From Lineus longissimus (Eukaryota; Nemertea; Pilidiophora; Heteronemertea; Lineidae), in NCBI RefSeq assembly GCF_910592395.1, contig NC_088321.1:14634001-14694000 (forward strand): a stretch of 60,000 nt of DNA, read 5' to 3'. Position numbers and translations under genes: made by a program. How positions within the stretch are numbered: the first letter of the stretch is position 1; each line of letters opens with the position of its first letter. This document shows, piece by piece, positions 10,011 to 21,500 of this stretch. The notes below the pieces were generated by a model. That model was given only the letters and a program-made list of their open reading frames with translations. It had not been told where the DNA came from and made no database searches.

Positions 10011-12048
10011 GGGCCTGGCGCTCAGCTGAGTTAATATCATTAATATCTTCCCGGTGTTTAGTTCATTATGCATGAAAATGGCATGCTCCATGGTATTTGA
10101 TATCCTTTTGCGTTCACTACGGTACCAATGTTTTTGGTTGACATAATTATGCCACTGTTGGAACATTCTCATGGTTTATGGTATGCACCTGTTGATGGGC
10201 CATATGAATAAAAACTAGCATAAGCTTTTACTCCAGATTTTGAAGTATTTAGTATGCTTCAAAAATTGGAATAGTTTAGTTCTTGTGAAAGCAAAGGATT
10301 TTTAGAAATCAGTAGTTGCTACCAAAACAAGTAAATGCTAGACTACATATGAACGAAAATGTAGGATGAACCTTTTACTTGGTAGTATAAATGTATTTTC
10401 TTGGAACCATGTAGCCTTTAAAAGTAGAAGTGAATGGTTGGTTGTTCCTCTTTGCCGGACTGCATTCACATTTTGTTTGGTGGACATGTCATGCAAGAAT
10501 TGGTCAAACCATACATCCATTTATGGAGAATCAGAGTGCATGGATTCCGAGTCATTAAAAATGTCTAAAGAATTATTCTTGGGTCATGAAGGGAAACCTG
10601 CGTTGTTTAGTATGAAAGTGAAAAATATGACAGAGTTAAGAAAATTATGTTTTATTGAACAATAGTAAGTTTTGATTGTCTGCTTGGCTCCTTGCCAGTT
10701 AAATAACATGTGACTATACACAAAATAGAAAACTTTGGTGGAAATTGTAAATCATTTTTTTTATCTATCAGGGGAAACAAGCTGATGATGATCAAGTAAA
10801 TCATTCATGAGAAATCGTTTTGTTGCTGAAGCTTGCATGACGAAGTTAATGCTAAACCTTTTCTTGTGCTCTACTGCGCCACCGTAGTTTTCTATTTAGA
10901 CCAGCGATGACGTCATTTCTGGTGATTCCCTACGCTATTTGGTATTGTACAGTATGCAATGTATTTTTTCAGCGCTGTCAGTTGCCGAAGAGAGTGCCGT
11001 AGCTCCCTCAATTTCCAATCAATTTTTATGGGAGTGACATTATTGTATTGCTTAGAATGTCTACTTTTTACTCATGAAAGAATCGTAGAACTAAAACTTA
11101 ATAGGCGAACAGAATCATGCCGATTCACTGCACATACTGTGGGAATTCTCCACTTCAAAATACATCGGCGATGTCATCGCGAATAACAGAGCATGCACTT
11201 CCGATATCGTTTTCACAGAAATGTGGCCAAATTTTCAAGAACTAATTTCTGAAAGTAGTCCCTAAAGACCTTACGACTACCACTGAAACGAACTGATGAT
11301 AATATCGCCTACCAGACTACCATCGTCATCGAGCTAGCTGAGTGTCATTGAGCTCCAAGATTATTGCACATGGATCGAGTAAACAACATGCCGCCATTTT
11401 GTCTCCGCTTCGGTATTTCGTAGGCCGCTAAAATGCACCTTCTCAATTAAAACCAACATAATAAGGCCTCACATCGTTGATTGAATAGGAACACCACACA
11501 AAACACAATAAAGTGGGGGTACAATCGATTACGAAGCTGAAGTGAACAGTGATTTATTCCTGGAGCTACTGCTGCTTTTTTGTGTAGCTGCCATGTTTTG
11601 AGAACTGGCAAATAGGAGACTTCATTGATGGCTGACGTCATCGGGCGGGAATTTGAATCAGCAGAAATAATTAAAAGGCAGGTAGCGCCCTCTCCTGTTA
11701 AAATTTTGAACTTTTTCTCAATAAAATAGTTTTTCAAGAATTTTATCTTAATATTAAAGCATATTTCGACTAATTCTGCTGCTCCTAGGCCGATATAGGC
11801 CAGTTTCCTTCATGCGCTCTCGCTCGCAGGAAGTAGGTCGAATGGCGACAAATTTTGTTTTGAAAGTAGAGTTTGACCAGAAGTATCCAGAAATGCAAAA
11901 TTGAAGTCTCTAGGTCTTACGGTTACAAAATGTGCACCATGGGTTTAACGGACGGACGGACGGACGGACGGACGGACGGACTGACAGACGGACGCCACTG
12001 AGCAGCTTGTTTGACAAGCTCAGCTGACTTTGTCAGCTGAGCTAAAAA
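10011..12048 (+). mobile_element. 2-kb element inserted between inverted arms
   Basis: Begins ACAAGAGGCCCAAGGGCCTG then GCTCAGCTGAG. Ends with a (GGAC)n run (11951-11985), GACGCCACTGAG and a CAGCTGAGCTAAAAATAG terminus with hairpins. A second copy ends the same way at 31331-31373. Palindromic start and a hairpin just before CTAA recall Helitron-type ends, but no Rep/helicase is encoded and the class is unproven. Short frames inside show no known domain. Confidence 0.6.
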
Positions 12049-12061
12049 TAGTTCAGCTATC

Positions 12062-12530
12062 CAAAAAGCGCAAAAACACTTTTTTTCTCCGAATGATTTG
12101 AAATTTGGTTTGTGAATGCTTATTAATGTACCTTATGAGGATCTGGAGAGAAAAAAATTTAATTTTTCATCAGAACAAAAATTATGGCAATTTTAAACAA
12201 AAAAGGGGCGTCGCCCAAATACTAGTATCACCTAAAAGTCAAAATGATCGGATCACCACCAAATTGCTATGCAAGTATGAGACGTCAAGACAAATGTATC
12301 CTGTAAGTTTTAGTCAAATAGGATCACGACTTTTGGATTTATGGCATCTCAAAAGTTTACTTGTAATTGTCCCTCTGCCAGCTGGAATATCCATAGTGGC
12401 TTCAGTGTCTATCAGGGTCTTGTTTGGAAATCAGTCAAAATATCATGAACGACTTGAAATTCTGAGCTGAAATTTGCAGGATATATTCATGTTACTGTTA
12501 GAAAATTGTGATTGTTTTGTATTCCATATA
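12062..12530 (+). mobile_element. Right arm of the long inverted repeat
   Basis: Mirror of 9550-9960. The arms face each other across the 2-kb insertion, which suggests a foldback element split by a later insertion. Confidence 0.75.
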
Positions 12531-12900
12531 CTAATATAAAACGTTTTATTGAAAGAATCATTTTGTACATATAATGCTCCGATAAAGCTGCATGATATAC
12601 TAGTTAATCTTCTCTGTATCACCCCGTGATGATCACACCGCTCCGTAGTTCAAATAGGCACCGTGTGGTGGCGTAGTAAGCGGAGCGCTGATTGGTCCAT
12701 ATAATGGGTGTGGTGGGCGTGTGTCACGTGCATGCCCATATTTGGGTGATCAATACTGTACATTGGAGGCGAGGTACGACTGGGTTATTGACCCAACTAA
12801 AGATTCCTTTAATCATGGTGGAGAATTAACTGATCTTTCACTACCATGAAATTTATAATCAATTAAAGGATGATCTCATGAAATAAGGGCAATATTACTT
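12531..12900. other. Intergenic, nothing recognised
   Basis: No frame or repeat that I can name. Confidence 0.5.
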
Positions 12901-12910
12901 GGGGTGATGT

Positions 12911-12996
12911 TACGGGGGGGGCAACTTTACAGGGGGCAATTTCCTGGGGGAATTGTCAAGGGGCAATTGACCGGGGGGGGGGGGGGGGGGGGGGGA
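12911..12996 (+). repeat. G-rich run with 23-base poly-G
   Basis: GGGGGGGC, GGGGGCAATT, GGGGGAATTGTC and GGGGCAATTG repeats lead into 23 consecutive G (12973-12995). Strong G-quadruplex potential on the + strand. The poly-G length may be inaccurate because such runs sequence poorly. Confidence 0.75.
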
Positions 12997-15495
12997 GTTG
13001 TCCAGACACCGACTCAGACAGTGATTGGGACATTTCTTTCACACTATACATGTCATCAAGTTGACCATGATGACACCAGTGTCCAGTGCCAAATCATCGG
13101 AACCAACCAGTTTGCGGAGTTAGGGGTTAGACATATATTAGTGTATATCATACATGCAATACCCATCCGACGATTTGGCACGCAAAGGACCTCCAAAACC
13201 GTGAGGGAGATTAGCGGCAAAGTCGATCCCGAATGATTTTGTTGTAGGGGTCACAACTGTCTCCCGTCAATAGAAGAGGATTCAGATCTTGGTTTGGATG
13301 GCTTATCTCGCTGACCGTGTTTGCCAGGGCTGATGAGTCCATTTGGTCTGGAGTAGCTGTCTTCTCATCGCGTTTGCAAGACGGTCGGGACAGCCTGGTC
13401 TCGTACGGCCTGGCCGCGTTGAGGACAGATAAAAGACCACAGACTGGTGTTCTCTTGATCAAAGGAAGCACATCCATCGCAGGTTACCTTTGGAGACAAG
13501 CCTACCAATTTTATACACACCTGGGTCGAAGGAAGCAATGTAGGGTTAAGTGTCTTGCTCAAGGCCATGGAGATGAAAATGCGGTGATCCTTCCTTGTGC
13601 CATTTGATATACCCTGGTAGGCCGAGAGTGTAAAGAATTCCGTGTTGCTTAGATCTTGTGATAATATTTTGTGGAACCTCTCTGACAAAGATCAACAGGA
13701 AAAAGTGTGTGCTCGATTAAACCATCTTTGATTTCGTTGGTTTTATCCCCTCCCTAATTCAACACCAAAACAAGAACGACTCAATCGCAGTTTTCAGAGC
13801 AATATTATTGATAGATTCTGCAATAAATGCCTCAAGACGCAGCAGTTTATTGGCCGCAGTATTCATCTCCCTATACCGGCAAATCTCGCTTTCTACCCGA
13901 GTGTTTCTTAGTGCACCAAACAGCACTTACAAATTCCAGCAGCGTCTATTTTCATATGGAACCTGGGAAGAACAGGTAAACCTATGTGACACTATCCTTA
14001 ATCTCAGCACTCATAAAGCTGTGTGGGTGATAGGCCAGATTGATACTGCCACTTATAAACTGCTGCAATAAGCAAACGTTCTCCCACTTCATGTAGCACA
14101 AATGTGCCATCTCTTGGTTACTACTCTTTCTAAGCATATTCAAACGCTTTCTGAAATAAAAATGAAAATACATCAAGAGGAACGACATGGTCATGATGGG
14201 ACCACCGATCTGTCATATGGGAGTGTAAAAGAGAAAGCGTGAAGACACCTGTGCAACCGTGCACTGACAAAAGGTAACCTGGCTTACCTGAATGGTCGAG
14301 CATAGAAAAATGGCACTTCACAAAAATGCAAACTGTTTTATAATCAAGATGAAGACGAATTTCCATGGAAACTCATTGTGATGGAAAAAATAGCAGCATT
14401 TCCATGGAAACGCATTATAATCAAATCGCTTCCATGGAAACTAAATCTAAGATAGCATTTGTGATTTCCATGGTAACATATTATACATATAACCAATAAT
14501 TAATCAAGATTAGTCTTTATAAATTCTTGATACTAGCCAATACCTTGCACATACTCAAGTTTCATTGATATAAGACTGTGTCTTAATCTCCAAGTCAGGC
14601 ACCAAAATGAGCACATCGTCATCTGATGCCGCTGACACCAAATTTCTCGATTGTCAAGATGTCATGTTATGGTTGACCATTGTGTCGATTTCATAATAAT
14701 CAATGAAGCAGTCTTACAACGGTGAATTTAGAGTATTTCCTGGTTAACCAGACTAGATGAGACACTTTGATGTAAAACCATACTTTCTCCAAGTTGATCA
14801 GGGACTTAATTAGGTGTCAATATATTCTGAAATATACAAGCTTGTGTTATAACTGAAGCACTATTACACAAATACTCAATTCTGCATAGCTTAAGTCAGC
14901 AGCAGCCATCCCAAACTGACAAATTCATTATTTTTTTCACCAAAACCAGACAGTCGCACAGATGGCAGCACCGAGGACAAATGAGACAATCAGTCATGTC
15001 TGCCATGTTTTCATGTAAATGTCTACATGCTTATTTGAGTTAGTCTTCTTCTCGGAAGGTCAAGGTCACAACATGCATGACACATGCTAAAACAGCAAGT
15101 GCTGATTGGCTGAGAGAACTTGCTATGATCATGTGACATCCACATTGCGCACAAGCGTGTGTCGTCATTAAAAATATGGCAGGCATGACCAAGCGTCTCA
15201 TCTCGCCTCTGTGCTGCCCCCTTGTGGGACCATCGGGGACAAATCTCCGGAATTATCATAATCAGACCTCAAAGGTGTGTGAATACCGAAATATTTACAA
15301 GAGCCAAATTTTTTAAAAGATATCCAGCAATTCACCATGCCAACAAGACTATAGTCCATAGCAACAACTGTTTGTTTACTGTAGCAACCCCTATGGTTTC
15401 CATAGCAACGAATCTTCATGTCTTAATCGTGTTCCACGGAAACAATTTTGTCATGATTGGGTAGTCTAAGTGATGACATCACAGCTTTGTGACGA
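12997..15495. other. Intergenic between convergent gene ends
   Basis: Holds a reverse-oriented SINE fragment (13490-13580), several TTTCCATGGAAAC palindromes (14364-14446) and an X-box-like site (15396-15409). The VPS13 3' UTR should lie in the right part; a minus-strand AATAAA occurs at 13846-13851. No credible gene. Confidence 0.5.
13490..13580 (-). repeat. SINE fragment, reverse orientation
   Basis: On the - strand it reads TTGAGCAAGACACTTAACCC, then CATTGCTTCCTTCGACCCAGG, the same box order as 6590-6650. No ATT tail is seen. Confidence 0.5.
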
Positions 15496-15549
15496 TTACA
15501 GTCCTTCGCGATATTTCAGCATAGCTTCGTGAATCTTCTCGACAAGCCA
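15496..15549 (-). CDS. VPS13A: VPS13 last exon
   Basis: [17 protein letters not shown] then TAA. It aligns with the end of human VPS13A after 'EDARW' as the final helix of the PH-like domain. Acceptor CAG at 15550-15552. Confidence 0.9.
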   Translation of the reverse strand, partial: WLVEKIHEAMLKYREGL

Positions 15550-18500
15550 CTGAAAACGAAAGTAAAATTGAAAATAAATCGACGTTCTCATGAAAAAATT
15601 TATCATTTATCACGCTGGCCAGGTCAGGTTTCCTCTACCTTATCCATGGGCGTTATTCTACGTTTTAAAAAGTCAACTTATCATGCTTTGACTGCCGTGG
15701 CGTAATTTTACGTTTTGAAAAGTCAACGGTTGACTGCCAGGGACGTAGATCTACGTCCCTGGTTGCTCAGTGACCACAGAGAAAAATTGCTTACCTCAGC
15801 AGTTTTTTCATCAAGCGCTTGGACGACTTTGCCAACTGTGCTGCTTCCAAACAACTTCTTCTGCTTCTCCTGAAATAATGAAAAAAATCCCGTTAGATTC
15901 TACAAGTCCGCGACCAGGATAGTTACGATGCGACGCCAAGATTGTGAAAGAAAAAAAGGTCCTGCAAATATTTCCCAATTAGCCATACTATACTCCATTT
16001 CACAAAAAATGGCACCACATTCAAGACGAGCCAAAAGATGCTGGGAAAATTTGTCAGAATTTCATTTCAATTGGCCCATATTTGGTCATGCTTTGTCCAA
16101 TTCTGGCCAAGTAAACATTTTTAGATACTTTGGACTTGAAACTTTTAACTGGAATATGACACTTTGTTCAAATATTTCATTTTCTGTGAAATATCACCAA
16201 AAAGCTGCGTGCCATTTTTTTCGTGATATGGAAGTTGTATAGATCACATGTTGTGATATTTTGAAAACACTTAGAAAAAAATCAAACAACTAATTTTTGA
16301 TGACTTTATTTATAGAATCTATACAATGCATTCTGTCCCACGTCATGCAAACTGATTGCTATGTCTCCAAGAATTATATAAATCTCTGACTTTTTAATCA
16401 ACAAGAGAGGCAGTGTCACTAAAGAACGCTGCTCTCATTTATCTACCAAAATTCAAATCATTTGAGTATTACAGTCCAAATCACAATTGACATCCATCCT
16501 GCTTTGCGTCAGTGACGCGTAATGTATGCGCGAGTTGTGCATCAATGACGCACCTGTGACGTGCTTATCTCTCTAAACTATGTGCGACCTACGTGCGACC
16601 TATGCGCGATCTGCGCACGTCGCGCTCGGTAGTGCGTCTATAACGCACCACTGATGCATCAATGACGCGATTTACGGGATGTCAATTGTGACTTGGACTG
16701 TATATTCATGTTTATGTATCAAATAAGGAAATCCTGGCCTACACCCAAAATGAAAGATGTGTGTGTAGGCCGTGATCATCCTAAAATTCAAATTCTTTAA
16801 AACAAGAGTGAAGATGAAACAATGCTTTGGCCACTTTTATGCCTCAAACCTTAAGCACAATTCTCACCCAACCAGGGGAACGCCCGAAAAGGAAACCTTT
16901 TAAAGACAAACACACACATACAAAAACCACATTTGGCAAGTGGTAATTTGAACAATCGCCAATATCATCAAGACAACATAAAGACTAGTCTTTATTAGTT
17001 CTTGATATTATCAATAGCACCAGCCCCGTTAATTTCATCCGAAGCACTTGTCCCTGTACCGTAAGATCATTCCAAACCAGGAGGGCCTACCCGAAGAAAA
17101 TTAATATGAGATACAATTTCCTCTAGTTTCCGCGAGACAGTATAGATGGGGCTGCAGTCTAACTGGTCCTGGATCGGAAGAAGTGAAGACAGTCGTGAAA
17201 AGGCATTTATTATATAGAACTAGAAGACAAAGGTGCAATATCAGCTGGAAGCTACAACCATGAGGAAAATGAATAAAAAATTTCTTGATTGTCCATAATA
17301 ATACTCTGGAGAATCAATTCCCAGATTGCCGAGAATCAGGCAGGTCCTCCAGTTTGCCGAGCTGTTGACCATGGGAATGAAAAAATCTATTCAGTTGGAT
17401 TGGAAAACTGAGTTGTTGGAGTCTTTCAATGAAATAGTGTTTTTTTCCTCTGCACTGCTGATAAGGTTCTTCAAGAATGTTTTGCATCAAATATAAAGAA
17501 ATTGCATGTATTTTTCTATGGATAGCAAACGAATTTGAGAATATGCATGGATTGACTTTGCACTTGCACCACAGAGTAACCTGCTGGTTAATTTACCTGG
17601 ATATTTAGTGCATATGATGATGTCATATTCTCCATGTTACCAGATGGACATTAGTTTATTTTAGAAAATTTACCAATGAGGGTACATTTCGGCAGTTTTT
17701 CTTGCAAGGCAGCCATTCTCCCAAGGCTCAAGTAGCACTACCACAGGGCAATCTGCTTGGTAAGTTGGAAGGCCTGATAAGTCTCGGCAATCTGGGGAAA
17801 TCATTCTCCAGCGTGACTATGCTGACTATACTACATGTATATGCATCCTCACAAAACGTGACATCGTGGTGCAACACTGAGGTGCTACATTCACAGAATT
17901 AACAGAGATATTTTCACATCGTGACATATGGATCAACATTTTCACGTGTGCACAAACCGTGCGCTTCGGGGAGGGAGTTAATGTCTGCGGCCACAGTTTT
18001 CAAGGAGTGAAGTCATTCACAACAGTAGGTGATCCAAAAACTTGGGAAAATTTGACCACTCTGCCATTGGGTGCACTGAAATCCTTTCAGGCCCAAGCCC
18101 TGACCTGGCAAATCCTCGTTTCAGGGATCACCAGGACATTGCCAAGTTCCAATCTTCAGTTCTGTTTGTGCAGCAGTTTGACTGAGATCTTACCCATATC
18201 ACCACGTTCCTAGGGTTTAAGTGCATGAGTGAGGCAATCTGATCATTAGAAGGCCTACACAGGGACGAGGTTGATAGACATGATCCCCGAAGAATAGCAA
18301 CTGAAGTTGACAAGGATTCCAGGTGTGGTGGGCCACTCCCTAGGTTGCTACAGAACGGCACATTGAACTCGATGCTACGAAAGCCTATCTTTCACATTTT
18401 GTGACAAAATCTCGCTAACATTTTGAGAGGATACAACACCAATGTCACTAAGGGGAACAAGCACTACATTTAGTTAGAAATTGTTATACCCTTTGGAAGA

Positions 18501-21500
18501 GTTGTTTGGGAGAAAACATAGGGGACCTTTGAGAGTCCTCCTAGAAAACAAAAACAATCAATATATTGTAAAAAGATAATTTTGACCAATACAATTGAAT
18601 TGGTACCTCACTTGTTTTTAACTTACAACTTTTGCTGCTATGGCATTGAGATTTATAGGCAGGAGCTCTATTTGACCTGATGAACAGTTAAGCGGGCTGG
18701 GTCTCATTTGACTTAAGCACCCGCAATATAGATCAGTCTGACCTGCAATCTTGATCACATGCAACAAAATCGCTTGTCTGCGAGGATCATTGTGTGCGCC
18801 AACGACCTGAGACCATTATCAAATCCAGCGATTACCAGTTATATTTGCAGATGAGGGATCTTTTTGTTGCATCTTGCAGCAATTATAAATTGCTTGTTTA
18901 CTTTGAAGATGACAAATATATTCCCAGCAAAAGCATTATTAGTTCTGTTGTATTGTGAGATCATCGACACCTATTGGTGACTTGGTACAACTGAATCTGG
19001 CCCATATAGCTCCTGCCTATAGTCTGCCTTTAAGGTCTTTTACATCATAGCAACTCGGCGCAGGGAATGATGTTGATTGGCAAATTATTCAAAATTTCAT
19101 GCCTTCTTCTCCCTTGAAATAAGCATCAATTCAAAGGAAGAAACTGAGAAAGTTAACACCTTCAGCGCCGAACCAGGGGCTTCATGAAAGAACTACGCCA
19201 TCGCCATCTTCAGAACACGGTAGGAACTGAAAAGACCGTTTGGTCTCTTCAGTTCCTGCCTTGCCCTGAAGATGGCGATGGCGTAGTTCAGAACTTTAAA
19301 TGACTTCACGAAAGAACTACGCCATCGCCATCTTCAGGGCAAAGTAGGAACTGAAGAGACCGAACGGTCTTTTCAGTTCCTCCCGTGTCCTGAAGATGGC
19401 GATGGCGTAGTTCAGAACTTTAAATGACTTCACGGAACTACGCCATCGCCATTTTCAGGGCTAGGAAGGAACTGAAAAGACTTCTCGTTTCTTGTCCGTC
19501 TTTTCAGTTCCTACCTTGCCCTGAAGATGGCGATGGCGTAGTTCTCTCATGAAGTCCGATAACCAGCTCAAAGGGGAGGGGGATTTGGGCCACGTAGATC
19601 TACGTGGTTCGGCGCGTAAGGTGTTAAACTATTAGAAAGTACAGAAAACAATCAAAGGCAAATCATGAATATTAAAACTTAAAATATGGAATAAACGGTT
19701 CATTAATAATGAATGGCGTACATGCACTGGTTCTGATCCGGATAACCGTCTTGCGAGATTGATGGCACCACCTGATAGGCGCCTTGTAAGACTGCTTAAA
19801 TTCGCTCCTTCAAATCCCGAAAACCGTCTCGCCAAGTTCGCGGGATTCACAGACAGGCGGGATGGGTTAATGGATTCAGAACAACGACGATTCAGATTGG
19901 GATTGACGGTTTCGGGATGGGAGGGAATATTATCGAAGCTGTCAGATTCACGTCTCGCAAGACAGTTGAGTTCTGTTGGTAGAGCGAGGAATCCACTGTC
20001 ATGCTGTAAATGAAAACGTGTAGTCTCCCTAAATACCAGAACTAGATTTATTGAGGACAGCATTCTGTGTTTGCCAATGCAGAATGGGTGTAATGGATGA
20101 CTAATGCAAGTATCAATTCGTTTCTTGTACCCCCCCCCCCCCTCCTCAAGGGTTGTTAAGCTATCACCACTAATCTTTGCCGATGCTTGAGTAGTATTTA
20201 TTTTTCCTTTAGTGAAAATTTGGCGACACTGGAAAGAATAAGGATGCTAATGTGTCGATGTCTTGTCGAACATACAGCCTTACCCAGTAAAATTAGTCCG
20301 GTTACTTTATATGACGGTGATCTATATCATAATACTATAAGGCGGCTCGCTAAAGTGCCATTTGGGGGTCGTGTTTCGTCTCGAAATTTTGCACGTTTGC
20401 AGGTGATATGTTATCCTGATGCAACGTCATGTTTATTTTCGGAAATTTACTTCAGCGGAGCAGTAATGAGGGATTTTTAATCGGACACAGTCAATTCTCC
20501 TTACCACTCGCGGAAGCCAAGTCATTGCTGTTTAGTTATGCAGGGGATTAATGAATCACCTGCACTCCCTGTGGGGTGACTAACACTACCTGTTGAACGG
20601 CTGGCTGTAGGGGGGTGATTGGAACAGCCTGTACACGCGTTGACCTGCTGAACCAAGGTTAATGTTATTTTCAATCCACGATTGTAGGTCACCTGATCTT
20701 CGAGATTTCGCGGGGAAAGAAATTGTAAACAAACGTATGTGTGCAGTTCAAATGTAAACAAAAATGTATTTTTGGTACTTTCGGTTGCTGGACTTGGGTT
20801 TTCCCGCAGTAAGGAGCTGGGGTCAAATTGGTGGTCTATTGTTTATGGGTGCTGTGTTAGCCAGAGCTAACCCGTGATAATGAAGGTTACCATGGTATGT
20901 TTATGTGCTCACCACAGCTCTCAATACTTGATCTGAAGAGGCGCGCTGAACCTGAAATGGCCTTATCAGGGAGCTGCTCACGGTGCTGAACTTCTAGCTT
21001 GCCTGTCCAGTAAGTGCCTTGCCCGAGACCTGGCTACATGTAGGAGGAGCACGCATTTTAAAGTTATAGGCCGACATGTGAAGGCCTATCTGGGTACTCC
21101 TTCTTCTCCGTATAAAAAGGCGCATATTGCTGACTAAGGAACGAGGCATTGCCTCATCATCTCTATCGGACCAACTGATATACTTTTATATGCACGCATA
21201 CAGCACGCCACAGCTAGGTTCGAGTCTGTGGACAAATGGTTGGTTTAATTTGTCTCTTCGATATGGCTCCTTTGATATTGCATTAGATGTTTATTGCAAT
21301 TCAATCTATTCAAGGTATAGCCCATTTGAACCTGCCTGCGCCACAGGTACAATGCTAGTAACTGATATATTGTTGATGGTGATGTCTTGACGAAAGAAAA
21401 AGTAGCATTGGTGAAAAAAGGGTGATGCTTGAGCCTTATGTCGTTATAGGGTGATAAGGTGTCGTACCATTGAGGAGGGGGGGTACAAGACACGAATTGA

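Noticed and set aside
10366-10665. 99-codon plus frame inside the 2-kb element
   Set aside because: No recognisable domain, no splice context, composition like its surroundings.
19759-20013. 84-codon plus frame opposite the R-R-x-S exon
   Set aside because: The repeated motif and its synonymous codon drift are on the minus strand; the plus frame is its shadow.
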